Shown here piece after piece: positions 25,339 through 34,491 of a stretch of 64,000 bases of DNA. The DNA is from Sporosarcina sp. (lineage in GTDB: Bacteria > Bacillota > Bacilli > Bacillales_A > Planococcaceae), in assembly GCA_029263895.1 (NCBI GenBank), contig JARIDO010000029.1, positions 1 to 64,000 on the forward strand, read 5' to 3'. Under the pieces are notes generated by a model that was given only the letters and a program-made list of their open reading frames with translations, was not told where the DNA came from and searched no databases. The stretch's first letter is position 1, and each line of letters begins with the position of its first letter. The position numbers were made by a program, and so were the translations under genes.

Positions 25339-26298
25339 ATGATGCTAAACCAATGCTTTAAAGCGAATTGGACGGGCCGTATTGACGACCCAGTAAATCG
25401 AAAAAGTTTCCGCTACCATCAAGTTGTTGAACTAATTGATGATATAGCATCTAGCTCTCTATCCAATACATGCGTACTTTTAGGGTTTGAATGCGAAGAA
25501 GGTGTCCGTAGAAATAACGGTCGTCTTGGTGCTGCATTAGCTCCGAATGCTTTGCGAGGAGAACTTTCAAAGTTACCATGGAAATTCTCGGAATCCAATA
25601 GGTTTGTAGATATAGGGAACGTCAGTTGTTCAGATAACAATTTAGAATTTGCCCAACAGGAGCTGGGTCAGACCGTCTCTACTATTTTACAAAAAGAAGG
25701 TATTCCAATCATTTTAGGTGGGGGTCACGAAACAGCTTTCGGTCACTATCTCGGTGTTCGTAATGCCATTGGTGAAAAAGCTTCACTTGGAATTATAAAC
25801 GTTGATGCGCATTTTGATTTACGCGCTTATAACACGGCATCCTCTTCAGGGACGATGTTTAAACAAATTTTGGAAAAGGATACAAACACCGCTTATTTTG
25901 TTGCCGGCATCCAACAATACGGTAATACACAAGAACTATTCGATACAGCGCATCGTCTGAACGTTCAGTATTTATTGGAAGAAGACATAGAACACGATAA
26001 AATCGAATGCTTGATTGACTCCTTAGAAGCATTTATAAAAAAACATGACCATATCATGCTGACACTTTGTACAGACGTTTTAAACGCCGCATTCGCACCA
26101 GGTGTAAGCGCTCCTTCTCCATTCGGACTAAAACCCGCGACAGTTCGTTCAATTATTCATAACGTCACTTCTCATGACAACACATGCTCATTTGATATTT
26201 CAGAAATAAATCCAGTCGTTGATGAAAATAATCGAACCGTTAAATTAGGAGCCTATTTGGTGAATGAAGCAATCGCTGGTTTTATAGGAAAGGGCTGA
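25339..26298 (+). CDS. hutG: Formimidoylglutamase (HutG), arginase superfamily
   Basis: 319 residues. Mn-binding motifs of the arginase/ureohydrolase fold are present: G-G-G-H-E, D-A-H-F-D-L-R and C-T-D-V-L-N-A-A-F-A-P-G-V-S-A-P. Together with N-R-T-V-K-L they match staphylococcal-type HutG, which cleaves N-formimidoyl-glutamate to glutamate and formamide in histidine breakdown. No hutH, hutU or hutI is in the window, so the role is less certain. ATGs at 25333, 25339 and 25342 compete; 25339 has the best spacing from GGGAAGGA. It lies 6 bp upstream of the sensor kinase gene and is probably co-transcribed with it. Confidence 0.8.
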   Translation: MMLNQCFKANWTGRIDDPVNRKSFRYHQVVELIDDIASSSLSNTCVLLGFECEEGVRRNNGRLGAALAPNALRGELSKLPWKFSESNRFVDIGNVSCSDNNLEFAQQELGQTVSTILQKEGIPIILGGGHETAFGHYLGVRNAIGEKASLGIINVDAHFDLRAYNTASSSGTMFKQILEKDTNTAYFVAGIQQYGNTQELFDTAHRLNVQYLLEEDIEHDKIECLIDSLEAFIKKHDHIMLTLCTDVLNAAFAPGVSAPSPFGLKPATVRSIIHNVTSHDNTCSFDISEINPVVDENNRTVKLGAYLVNEAIAGFIGKG

Positions 26299-26304
26299 TG
26301 TGTT

Positions 26305-27897
26305 ATGAGAAAACCACTACCTTTACAATCACGCATTTTCTCATATGGTGCAATTTTTGTATCACTTGTGGCAATTATCATCGGAATTTCTTTCTACTTT
26401 ACAATGACGCAAGGAATCGAGCAGCAAATCGGAAATCGAGCGCTTAATATTGCAAATATCACAGCTGAACGTCCTGATGTAATAGAAGGTTTTAAGCAGC
26501 TTAACCCCGCCGAAGTTTTACAACCGATTGCTGAATCCGTTCGCCTTAAAACAAATGCAGAATATGTAGTCATCGGGAATACAGAAGGGATTCGGTACTC
26601 TCATCCTATACCTCAGCGTATCGGCAAAAAAATGGTTGGCGATGATAACGAACGCGCGTTACTCTATGGAGAAACGTACATTTCAGAAGCGACAGGCACT
26701 CTTGGGGCTGCGCTTAGAGGGAAAACACCGATCCGTAATGAACAAGGTGATATTATCGGCATCATCTCCGTTGGCTTTTTAAAAGAAAATATTTCAACGA
26801 TTTTCTTTCAGTATGTCGACAATATTGCATTGATTGTACTCGTCGCAATTGTCCTCGGAATTCTAGGTTCGGGTATATTAGCACGAACGATTAAAAAACA
26901 GCTTTTCAATCTTGAACCTGCCGAAATCGCCAGTTTGTTCACTGAACGAAATGCGCTCATTGAGTCCGTTCGAGAAGGTATTATAATGGTCGACGCCAAT
27001 GGAATCATCACAACTGTAAATGCAGCGGCCTACCATGCACTCTCACTGAACGAACATATTCAATTAATTGGTAAAAACATTCATGACATTATCCCTAACT
27101 CTCAACTGCCAACTATCCTAGAGACTGGAGAACGTCAATTAGATCGACCTATGAAGATTAGAGGTAAAAAAACAATTGTTAACCGAATACCTATCCTTGT
27201 AGGTAATGAGATTGTAGGCGCAGTCTCTAGTTTTAGACTTCAATCAGATATCGACCAACTTGCTACAGAGTTATCTCAAGTGAAACGTTACACAGAAGCA
27301 CTTCGTGCACAAACACATGAATACAGTAACTTTCTACATACAATTTCCGGCTTAGTTCAACTCAACTCATACGATGAAGTTATTGATCTAATACACGCCG
27401 AAACAGCAGAACATCAATCACTTATACAATTCATAACGAAACGACTTCAGGATCCCTTTCTCGGTGGAATTGTCATCGGTTTCTTCAATCGAGCGAGAGA
27501 GTTAAAAATTAAATTTCAACTTGACGAAGACAGTATGCTTGAGAAACTACCTGTTCATTTAGAAAAAAATCATTTTATTTCTATCATCGGGAACTTAGTG
27601 ACGAATGCGTTTGAAGCAGTGGAATCTATTCCAATAGAACAGAGAACTGTCCGTATATTTATTTTAGATAATGGTAAAGAAATTGTAATAGAAATTGAGG
27701 ATTCCGGCATCGGTATTTCCGAAGAAGTGCTTCCCACATTATTCAAAAAGAAAGTATCAACAAAATTTGAAAAAGATCGCGGATACGGATTAATGAAAGT
27801 CGCAGAGAACTTAGAAGACTTAGGGGGGTCAATCACTTTAGAGAAAGGCGATTTAGGCGGTGCGCTATTCATACTATCAATACCAAAGGGGGAATAA
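26305..27897 (+). CDS. Sensor histidine kinase, CitS/DcuS family
   Basis: 530 residues. TM helix (about 10-32), extracytoplasmic PAS-like sensor domain (33-170) of the CitA/DcuS type, second TM helix (about 172-195), cytoplasmic PAS (about 215-320) and a kinase core. The H-box Q-T-H-E-Y-S-N-F-L-H-T-I-S-G and the ATPase D-S-G-I-G-I and G-Y-G-L-M-K boxes follow. This family senses C4-dicarboxylates or citrate outside the cell. The adjacent response regulator and the tctCBA transporter suggest it reports on a tricarboxylate. Ribosome site weak (GGGCTGATGTGTT). Confidence 0.85.
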   Translation: MRKPLPLQSRIFSYGAIFVSLVAIIIGISFYFTMTQGIEQQIGNRALNIANITAERPDVIEGFKQLNPAEVLQPIAESVRLKTNAEYVVIGNTEGIRYSHPIPQRIGKKMVGDDNERALLYGETYISEATGTLGAALRGKTPIRNEQGDIIGIISVGFLKENISTIFFQYVDNIALIVLVAIVLGILGSGILARTIKKQLFNLEPAEIASLFTERNALIESVREGIIMVDANGIITTVNAAAYHALSLNEHIQLIGKNIHDIIPNSQLPTILETGERQLDRPMKIRGKKTIVNRIPILVGNEIVGAVSSFRLQSDIDQLATELSQVKRYTEALRAQTHEYSNFLHTISGLVQLNSYDEVIDLIHAETAEHQSLIQFITKRLQDPFLGGIVIGFFNRARELKIKFQLDEDSMLEKLPVHLEKNHFISIIGNLVTNAFEAVESIPIEQRTVRIFILDNGKEIVIEIEDSGIGISEEVLPTLFKKKVSTKFEKDRGYGLMKVAENLEDLGGSITLEKGDLGGALFILSIPKGE

Positions 27898-27901
27898 TTT
27901 C

Positions 27902-28594
27902 ATGCTATCTACAATAGAAGTACTTATCATCGAGGATGACAAACGAATCGCCGATATACACCGACGATTTATCGATAAAATTGACGGATTCAAAGTCATC
28001 GGCTCAGCCTATACTGGCGAAGAAGCAAAAGACTGGATTTCGGCACTTTCTCCCGACCTCGTCTTAGTTGACGTATATTTACCTGACTCAAAAGGGACGG
28101 ATATCATCGAATTCATACATGAACACAGTCCTGAAACCGATGTTATTTTCATCACCGCTGCTGCTGAAATTGAAATTGTGAAAAAAGCTTTTCGCAGAGG
28201 TGCAATCGACTATATTTTAAAACCTTTAACCTTTGAACGTTTTAAGGATAGTCTTCAATCCTATAAGGAAAAAAGGAATTCGTTCGCTTCAGAAGGGACT
28301 ATGCACGAAGATACGATTCGATTTCTATGGAATGTTCCTCAAACGCCTGCTGTAACAGCACAGCAATTCACACCAAAAGGTATCGATGCTATCACAAGGG
28401 ACAAAATCGTAAAACATCTTAAATCTTCGGAATTAGGAATTACAGCAGAAATGTTAGGGTTGGATATAGGCGTAAGTCGTTCTACTGCCAGACGTTATTT
28501 AGAATATCTCGTTTCTGAAAACCAAGCATTCACCGAATTAATTTACGGTTCTGTTGGAAGACCAGAAAGAAGATATTTTATAAAAACAACGTGA
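27902..28594 (+). CDS. Response regulator, CitT/DcuR family
   Basis: 230 residues. The receiver domain has acidic E-D-D near residue 11, the phospho-acceptor in L-V-D-V-Y-L-P-D and a conserved lysine in L-K-P-L. The C-terminal winged-helix-type domain has the S-R-S-T-A-R-R-Y-L-E-Y-L recognition helix typical of the CitB/DcuR group. Start is the ATG at 27902 behind AAGGGGG; the frame is open further upstream but overlaps the kinase gene. Expected to activate tctCBA. Confidence 0.85.
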   Translation: MLSTIEVLIIEDDKRIADIHRRFIDKIDGFKVIGSAYTGEEAKDWISALSPDLVLVDVYLPDSKGTDIIEFIHEHSPETDVIFITAAAEIEIVKKAFRRGAIDYILKPLTFERFKDSLQSYKEKRNSFASEGTMHEDTIRFLWNVPQTPAVTAQQFTPKGIDAITRDKIVKHLKSSELGITAEMLGLDIGVSRSTARRYLEYLVSENQAFTELIYGSVGRPERRYFIKTT

Positions 28595-28678
28595 ACAATA
28601 TGAACAATATGAAGTTAACAACCTTTTAGTAGAACTTATTAATAGAAACATCGAGTACAGTAAATACTCTGTTAAATT

Positions 28679-28706
28679 AATGTTAGCGAATGTAAACGCT
28701 AACATT
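28679..28706 (+). terminator. Terminator hairpin containing a perfect cre sequence
   Basis: Stem AATGTTAGCG / CGCTAACATT with an 8-nt loop followed by TTTTT, so an intrinsic terminator after the response regulator gene. ATGTAAACGCTAACA (28690-28704) is also a perfect match to the cre consensus WTGNAARCGNWWWCA. The element lies 29 bp before the tctC start. Confidence 0.7.
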
Positions 28707-28734
28707 TTTTTATTTTGAGGAGGAATTGATTGAT

Positions 28735-29748
28735 ATGTGGAAAAAAGTTACGACTGTCGCTGCAACAAGTTTGTTAACACTTAGTCTAGTTGCTTGCTCT
28801 TCACAGAATGACACCCCAAAGAAGACTTCATCTACTTATCCAGAAAAGAATATTACCATTGTAGCTCCTTCTGGTGCCGGGGGCGGTTGGGATTTAACTG
28901 CACGTGCAATCTCTAAAACGATGAGCGAAACAAAACTCATCGATAAGTCAATTACTGTCGAAAACAAACCTGGTGGTGGCGGTGCAGTATACATGGCCGA
29001 CTTTGCAACGAAAGAAGTGAAAAACGATTACGCTTTGCTCGTAAAATCTCCCCCTATTTTAATCAATCACAATAAAGCAGAGGGAAATAGCCCCTATGGA
29101 TATAAGGATACAAAGCCCCTTGCCCAATTAACTCGTGATTACGGTGCGATTGTTGTAAAAGCTGATTCCAAATTTAAAACGTTAAAAGATGTACTAGAAG
29201 CAATCAAAGCTGATCCGAAAGCAGTTACACTAGCCGGTGGATCTGCGCCAGGCTCAATGGATCATTTAATTGGTGTTTTGCCAGCACACAAATACGGCAT
29301 TGATCCAAAAACAGTTAAATATGTTTCCTATGATGGTGGTGGTGAGGCAATTGCTGCGCTACTTGGAGGTAATGCAGATGTTATTGCAACAGATGCCTCT
29401 GCAATTGGTTCCTATATGAAATCTGGAGATGTACGTGTCTTAGCAGTGAGTTCTTCTGAACGGTTAGGTGGCGAATTAACAGAAGTCCCTACTTTTAAAG
29501 AAGAAGGAATTGACGCGGAGTTTACAATATGGCGCGGACTGTTCGGACCAAAAGATATGTCCGATAGTGCATTTAACTATTGGAATGAAAAACTCAAGAA
29601 AATGGTTGAGACAGATGAATGGAAAGCTGAGTTAACTAAAAACGGTTGGGAAAGTGAATACCGAAACTCCAAAGACTTTACAACGTACTTAGAGGAGCAA
29701 GACAAAGTTATCGTAGAATTATTAACTGCTTTAGGAATGCAAAAGTAA
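28735..29748 (+). CDS. tctC: Tripartite tricarboxylate transporter substrate-binding lipoprotein (TctC)
   Basis: 337 residues. Lipobox L-V-A-C with Cys21 anchors it to the membrane. It continues as a Bug/TctC receptor: Y-P-E-K-N-I-T-I-V-A-P near residue 38, G-A-G-G-G-W-D, N-K-P-G-G-G-G-A and later G-G-S-A-P-G-S-M-D. It captures citrate-like or other carboxylates and hands them to TctAB. The ATG at 28735 lies 11 bp beyond GGAGG, slightly long; an upstream in-frame TTG is less attractive. Confidence 0.9.
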   Translation: MWKKVTTVAATSLLTLSLVACSSQNDTPKKTSSTYPEKNITIVAPSGAGGGWDLTARAISKTMSETKLIDKSITVENKPGGGGAVYMADFATKEVKNDYALLVKSPPILINHNKAEGNSPYGYKDTKPLAQLTRDYGAIVVKADSKFKTLKDVLEAIKADPKAVTLAGGSAPGSMDHLIGVLPAHKYGIDPKTVKYVSYDGGGEAIAALLGGNADVIATDASAIGSYMKSGDVRVLAVSSSERLGGELTEVPTFKEEGIDAEFTIWRGLFGPKDMSDSAFNYWNEKLKKMVETDEWKAELTKNGWESEYRNSKDFTTYLEEQDKVIVELLTALGMQK

Positions 29749-29754
29749 TCACTT

Positions 29755-29777
29755 AAGGCGGCACATTTTGCCGCCTT
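29755..29777 (+). terminator. Intra-operon hairpin between tctC and tctB
   Basis: Stem AAGGCGGCA / TGCCGCCTT with a short loop followed by TTC. It is a partial terminator or an mRNA 3' stabiliser that would favour a high TctC to TctAB ratio. Confidence 0.65.
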
Positions 29778-29803
29778 TTCATTTTCAGGAGGTGTGACGG
29801 AAG

Positions 29804-30253
29804 ATGAGTAAAACGTTCGATCGATACGCGAGTATCCTCTTTTTACTGATTGGTCTTTTAGTTGTTATTGAAAGTCAAAGGATTCCTGATAGCGCATACG
29901 GCTCCGCTGTCGGACCTAAAACTTTTCCACTCTGGCTTGGCATCATTTTCATCCTATTAAGCTTGCGTTTGCTCTATGAAACGTTTACCTATAAAAGCGA
30001 TGTCACTGATGTCCAATCTTTCAACTATAAAAAATTTGCCGTCATTTTCATTTGCGCAATTTTATATGCCTTTTTATTAGAAAAAATCGGATATGTTCTT
30101 TCTACATTTCTTTTTTTACTAATCGCATTTCAAACAATGGAGCGCGGACGTCTCGTCCCTTCTCTTATTATTTCAATATCTTTTTCGTTTGGAATCTATT
30201 ATTTATTTGCAAAAGTCCTCGGTGGTTCGTTACCTGGATTCCCTATATTTTAA
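29804..30253 (+). CDS. tctB: Tripartite tricarboxylate transporter small permease (TctB)
   Basis: 149 residues with four membrane helices, TctB family. The start D-R-Y-A-S-I-L-F-L-L-I-G-L and the motif V-G-P-K-T-F-P-L (about 36-43) are typical. It supports the large subunit TctA in a proton- or sodium-driven uptake system. AGGAGGTG precedes the ATG. Confidence 0.9.
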   Translation: MSKTFDRYASILFLLIGLLVVIESQRIPDSAYGSAVGPKTFPLWLGIIFILLSLRLLYETFTYKSDVTDVQSFNYKKFAVIFICAILYAFLLEKIGYVLSTFLFLLIAFQTMERGRLVPSLIISISFSFGIYYLFAKVLGGSLPGFPIF

Positions 30254-30271
30254 GTTGAAAGGAGTCGCACT

Positions 30272-31798
30272 ATGAATACGTTACAATTTTTAGCTGATGG
30301 CTTTAGCATTGCATTTCAATGGCAAAATATACTTTTCGCACTCGTTGGCGTTATTATCGGAACAGCGGTTGGTGTATTGCCTGGGATTGGTCCAATGAGT
30401 GGCGTTGCGTTACTAATTCCAGTAACTGCTACGATTACTTCTGGGATGCCTACCGATGCAGCCGCTGCAAGTTCGATTATCTTATTAGCTGGAGTCTATT
30501 ATGGCGCCATGTATGGTGGGTCAACGACATCCATTCTACTCAATACCCCTGGAGAATCAGCTTCTGTCGTTACGACACTTGACGGCTATCAAATGGCCAA
30601 ACAAGGACGTGCCGGTGCTGCTTTAGCAATCGCTGCTATCGGTTCTTTTGTAGCTGGGATTATATCGTTGATCGGGTTAGTGTTGTTGGCTGAACCACTG
30701 TCCAATATCGCTATTAAATTTGGACCCGCAGAATACTTTTCTCTGATGCTCTTAGGGTTAGCTGCAGTTAGTGGACTTGCTGGAAAGTCTATGACGAAGG
30801 CGTTGCTCATGACGACACTCGGCTTAATGCTTGGAACCATAGGTATTGACGCTGTTTCTGGCATTGCTCGATTCACGTACAATCAACCCGTTTTATTTTC
30901 CGGTTTAGAATTTTTAACAATTGCGGTTGGCTTATTCGCTTTAGGAGAAGTATTTAAAACAGTGCTAGAACGGGATCATGAAGATGGCACGATTGCAAAA
31001 ATCAATCGTATCTTACCTACGAAACAAGATATGAAAGATAGCACTGTACCTATTGTACGCGGCTCGTTACTAGGCTTTTTCATTGGTGTTTTACCTGGTG
31101 CAGGAGCAACTTTGGCATCCTTTTTCTCCTATATGACAGAGAAAAAGTTCAGTAAGAATCCGGACAGCTTTGGTAAAGGGAATATTGCGGGCGTTGCAGG
31201 ACCTGAATCTGCCAATAACGCCGCTTCTGGTGGTGCAATGATTCCTCTACTAACATTAGGTATCCCGGGCTCGGGTACGACGGCTATTTTAATGGGTGCT
31301 TTAATTATGTATAACATCCAACCTGGCCCTCTTTTGTTCGATGAACACCCCGATATTGCATGGGGGCTGATTGCGAGTATGTTCATTGGCAACTTAATGC
31401 TGTTAGTATTAAACATGCCCCTTGTCAGAGTGTTTGCGAAAGTGATTCAAACGCCTAAAAAGTACTTATTACCAATCATTATCGCTATTTCTTTTTTCGG
31501 CGTATATGCTGTGCAATACACAACGTTCGATTTATATTTACTACTTGGTTGCGGTGTGCTCGGTTATTTATTGTCCAAAAATGATTTTCCAGTGGCACCA
31601 CTCGTATTAGCACTTGTTCTTGGTCCTATGATTGAGAACAATATGCGACGGGCATTGACGATTTCGAACGGTGAATTTAGTATCTTCTTTACGAAACCTC
31701 TATCTCTGCTATTCATTATTATTGCAGCAGCATGGTTGTTAATTCCACTATTGCTGAAAATGAAAGGAAAGTCCGTCGTTATTGAAGATGAGAGTTAA
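30272..31798 (+). CDS. tctA: Tripartite tricarboxylate transporter large permease (TctA)
   Basis: 508 residues with about 12 membrane helices. Signature G-V-L-P-G-I-G-P-M-S-G (about 36-46), Y-Y-G-A-M-Y-G-G-S-T-T-S-I-L-L-N-T-P-G (about 77-95) and a second copy with G-V-L-P-G-A-G-A-T. It forms the transport channel with TctB, receiving substrate from TctC. AAAGGAG precedes the ATG and a strong terminator follows. Confidence 0.95.
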   Translation: MNTLQFLADGFSIAFQWQNILFALVGVIIGTAVGVLPGIGPMSGVALLIPVTATITSGMPTDAAAASSIILLAGVYYGAMYGGSTTSILLNTPGESASVVTTLDGYQMAKQGRAGAALAIAAIGSFVAGIISLIGLVLLAEPLSNIAIKFGPAEYFSLMLLGLAAVSGLAGKSMTKALLMTTLGLMLGTIGIDAVSGIARFTYNQPVLFSGLEFLTIAVGLFALGEVFKTVLERDHEDGTIAKINRILPTKQDMKDSTVPIVRGSLLGFFIGVLPGAGATLASFFSYMTEKKFSKNPDSFGKGNIAGVAGPESANNAASGGAMIPLLTLGIPGSGTTAILMGALIMYNIQPGPLLFDEHPDIAWGLIASMFIGNLMLLVLNMPLVRVFAKVIQTPKKYLLPIIIAISFFGVYAVQYTTFDLYLLLGCGVLGYLLSKNDFPVAPLVLALVLGPMIENNMRRALTISNGEFSIFFTKPLSLLFIIIAAAWLLIPLLLKMKGKSVVIEDES

Positions 31799-31852
31799 TT
31801 AAAAGAACCGTGAAACCCCATCAATATAGGGGCTTTCACGGTTCTTTTAATT
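31797..31852. terminator. Terminator of the tct operon
   Basis: Long near-perfect stem beginning in the tctA stop codon, AATTAAAAGAACCGTGAAA then CCCC, closed by GGGG and the complement. It is A/T-rich at both ends, so probably bidirectional towards nreC. Confidence 0.85.
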
Positions 31853-31969
31853 GAGGAAATACATGTAACGAATAGTTTGTAGTGAATAGTCACGATAAGT
31901 ACTTATTAACTTACTAAAATCATTTTTCACAAAACCTATCATGTCTCTAAAGTGTTAGGTTTCTTAATG

Positions 31970-32617
31970 CTAGAAGTTTAAAAACTTCTTTTTAAGAGCA
32001 TATTCCACAAGTTCTGGTCTCCCTTTCAGTTGAAGTTTTTCCATAATTTTAGATTTATGTGCTTCAACCGTTTTAACTGATATGAATAACTTTTCTGCTA
32101 TCTCTTTATTTCCATACCCCTTCGCTACGAGCGGGAGTACTTCAATTTCACGTTTTGATAAGATTTTATAGGGATCTGTCTCTACTACGTTAGAATCCTT
32201 ATTGACAAAATCCTTAACGAGGGATGTTGCCATCGTGGGATGTATGTATATCTCGCCGTTAAAAGCAGTACGTATTGCCAACAGTAGTTCTTCATCAGGT
32301 AAGTTTTTCAAGACGTATCCGGATGCACCATTTTTTAATACGTGAAATAAATATTCTTCATCATCATACATACTTAAAATCACTATTTGGGTATTGGGAA
32401 AGTCTTCTTTAATTTTACCAGTTGCAATTAAACCACTTTCACCTGGCGGCATACTTAGATCCATGAGTAATACATCGGGACGATGTTTCGCGACTAATTC
32501 ATAAGCTTCCAATCCATCTCCCGCTGTAGCTACTACTTCCATGTCATGTTGATAGTTCAAAATATGCATGAAACCGCTTCTAACAACAGCGTGATCATCA
32601 GCGATTATAATTTTCAC
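31970..32617 (-). CDS. nreC: Oxygen-responsive response regulator NreC
   Basis: 215 residues. Receiver domain with acidic A-D-D-H, phospho-acceptor in L-L-M-D-L-S-M-P and a lysine in V-L-K-N-L. A LuxR-type helix-turn-helix follows (L-S-K-R-E-I-E-V-L to [10 protein letters not shown]). Homologous to staphylococcal NreC, which activates nitrate and nitrite reductase genes when oxygen is low. The reading frame opens with GTG at 32626, but the GTG at 32617 gives the usual M-K-I-x-I-A-D-D-H start; both lie behind GAGGGGG. It overlaps the end of nreB. Confidence 0.85.
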   Translation of the reverse strand: MKIIIADDHAVVRSGFMHILNYQHDMEVVATAGDGLEAYELVAKHRPDVLLMDLSMPPGESGLIATGKIKEDFPNTQIVILSMYDDEEYLFHVLKNGASGYVLKNLPDEELLLAIRTAFNGEIYIHPTMATSLVKDFVNKDSNVVETDPYKILSKREIEVLPLVAKGYGNKEIAEKLFISVKTVEAHKSKIMEKLQLKGRPELVEYALKKKFLNF

Positions 32618-33692
32618 GATTAACACCGCCCCCTCTAAGTTTGGCTACTAACGGAATCGCTAAACGGACGCTACTTCCTTTGTTAAGCATTGATCGAACT
32701 TCTAATTGACCTTTAACTAACTCTGCCCGCTCATACATTCCGTATAGCCCTAAACCTGTACCAGAGTGCGTGTTGCTATTTTTATCAAAACCAACTCCGT
32801 GATCGACTACTTGTAATTCTAAGTTGTTCTCTATGTCGTTAAGTTGAACAAACACTTCATCAACGCTGGCATATTTGAGTGCATTAAAAACCGCTTCCTG
32901 ACAGATACGATAGACAACCGTTTCAACTTCTTCTTCATAACGTTTCGATTCAATTTCAGTACTAAAATTTACGATTAAGCCATAATTTCTTTCAATCCAT
33001 TTAAAATGTGTACGGAGTGCCGCATTTAGTCCTAAATCGTCTAAAACAGCCGGTCTTAATTCAACAGACAAATGACGAATGTCATCCAAAAGAAGCATCA
33101 TTGAACTCTCCGCTTGTTGAACTTTTTTCAAAACATCATTTTCAATATTCATATACTTTAGCACGCGTAAATCCACAAGAGAACTAATCATTTCCTGCGC
33201 TACACTATCATGTAGCTGCCTAGAAATACGTTTCCGCTCATCCTCTTGAGCTTTTATAATACTTTTCACCATAATTCGTTGGTTAAGGGTTTCTTGCGTT
33301 TGATATTGTTTTGTTAAATTTCTCAACATTAAGACACGAATCTTGTTGATAGCATCAACGACCTGAAAACTTGCTGCATATGGAATAACGCCCACGTCTT
33401 TCGTATCAAGGTGTATTTGGAAAGATGTGAAGTCTTCAGCTGAATTTGAGAGGTAACAAGATTGACAAGTCTGCGTTTCAAATTCACTCGTATACCCTTT
33501 ACACGTCCCACATATTGCTTTTGGATCACCAACAGCCATTTGTTTCAATACTTCCGAGTCCAGAATCAATTCAGCAGAATTGTTCATAGATATCACTTTT
33601 CCTGAAGCATCAAAAAAGAAAATCGCTTCTGATGAATTATTAAACATACTCATTAGTAGATTGTTTATAGGCACTTCATTATTAAGCATCAC
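32598..33692 (-). CDS. nreB: Oxygen-sensing iron-sulfur histidine kinase NreB
   Basis: 364 residues. PAS domain (about 10-120) holding Cys61, Cys64, Cys76 and Cys79 (C-x2-C-x11-C-x2-C), the ligands of the oxygen-labile cluster in NreB. HisKA_3 dimerisation region with phospho-acceptor His161 in Q-L-H-D-S-V-A-Q-E, and an HATPase with G-T-G-L-G-L. No membrane helix, so a cytoplasmic sensor. Loss of oxygen restores the 4Fe-4S form and turns on autophosphorylation. Its GTG/ATG start overlaps the nreA stop. Confidence 0.9.
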   Translation of the reverse strand: MMLNNEVPINNLLMSMFNNSSEAIFFFDASGKVISMNNSAELILDSEVLKQMAVGDPKAICGTCKGYTSEFETQTCQSCYLSNSAEDFTSFQIHLDTKDVGVIPYAASFQVVDAINKIRVLMLRNLTKQYQTQETLNQRIMVKSIIKAQEDERKRISRQLHDSVAQEMISSLVDLRVLKYMNIENDVLKKVQQAESSMMLLLDDIRHLSVELRPAVLDDLGLNAALRTHFKWIERNYGLIVNFSTEIESKRYEEEVETVVYRICQEAVFNALKYASVDEVFVQLNDIENNLELQVVDHGVGFDKNSNTHSGTGLGLYGMYERAELVKGQLEVRSMLNKGSSVRLAIPLVAKLRGGGVNRENYNR

Positions 33693-34153
33693 GGTTTGAA
33701 CATCTCCTCAAGATAGAATGGACCAAATGTAGCCCCTATCGCTTCCCTAAATTGAACAACACACTCTGAAGTCAATTTTCTGTCATCTCTGTATGCACCA
33801 AGAAGGACCCCTTGCACACGATGGTATTTAAAAAGCGGTATCGCTACAAAACTTTTCAATTCTTCAGATAGAAGGATTGGATACTTATATAGTTCGTCTT
33901 TGCAGATTTCTTTTTCTACATCTTCAATGTGCAATGACTTTCCGGTTTTCAAAATGGTTCCTGCTATCCCCTTACCCGCTTGGAGTACAATTCGTTCATA
34001 ACGTTGACTATAATTACCTGACACATATGCCCATTTTGTTTCAACATGTCTTTCAGTCAATTGAACAAGAGCTAATCCAACAAAGTCAAACTGGAAAAGA
34101 CCTCTCACTTGTTCGATTTCAGATTGAAAATCAAAATCTCCATGTCCATCCAT
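33689..34153 (-). CDS. nreA: GAF-domain nitrate receptor NreA
   Basis: 154 residues forming a single GAF domain, with K-G-I-A-G-T (about 92-97) and F-V-A-I-P-L-F (about 118-124) in conserved positions. In staphylococci NreA binds nitrate and relieves inhibition of the NreB kinase. First gene of a tight nreA-nreB-nreC operon with overlapping starts. AAGGAG lies 11 nt before the ATG. No nar or nir genes are in the window. Confidence 0.85.
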   Translation of the reverse strand: MDGHGDFDFQSEIEQVRGLFQFDFVGLALVQLTERHVETKWAYVSGNYSQRYERIVLQAGKGIAGTILKTGKSLHIEDVEKEICKDELYKYPILLSEELKSFVAIPLFKYHRVQGVLLGAYRDDRKLTSECVVQFREAIGATFGPFYLEEMFKP

Positions 34154-34430
34154 AAATGCTAGCTCCTTACCTGAATGAATACATTGCTGGATCTTACAAA
34201 GTTGTTTTCTATTTCATCCTATCACTTTAAGCCACAGTTTGTTCAGAGTACTTCAATTGTATCAGCAGGTTTAGCATTTTTATAGAATTCATGAATACTG
34301 TTCATAGAATCATTCAATTATTAAGACTACATACATGAATAATGTTGACAAATAATCATTTTGAGTACTTTCTACAAACGATATTGAGGCAAGTCTATTC
34401 ATACTACATCAAATATTTGTATGACAACTA
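34154..34430. other. Intergenic region upstream of nreA
   Basis: About 280 bp between the convergently positioned nrdF terminator and nreA, AT-rich. No ORF with a ribosome site and no convincing NreC, Fnr or promoter motif was found by eye. Confidence 0.4.
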
Positions 34431-34480
34431 AAAAAGACAGTTCCTGAGTTGACAATGCAACTCAAAAGGCTGTCCTTTTT
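34431..34480. terminator. Terminator of the nrd operon
   Basis: Imperfect stem: AAAAAGACAG...TGAGTTG pairs with CAACTCA...CTGTCCTTTTT around a 6-nt loop. T-runs on both strands. Confidence 0.75.
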
Positions 34481-34491
34481 AGAATTTAGTT

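Noticed and set aside
26063..26110. HutG lacking a canonical Asp in the second metal motif (C-T-D in place of D-x-D)
   Set aside because: From memory, staphylococcal-type HutG shows a similar C-x-D, so I treat it as family-typical, not inactivation. An alignment would settle it.
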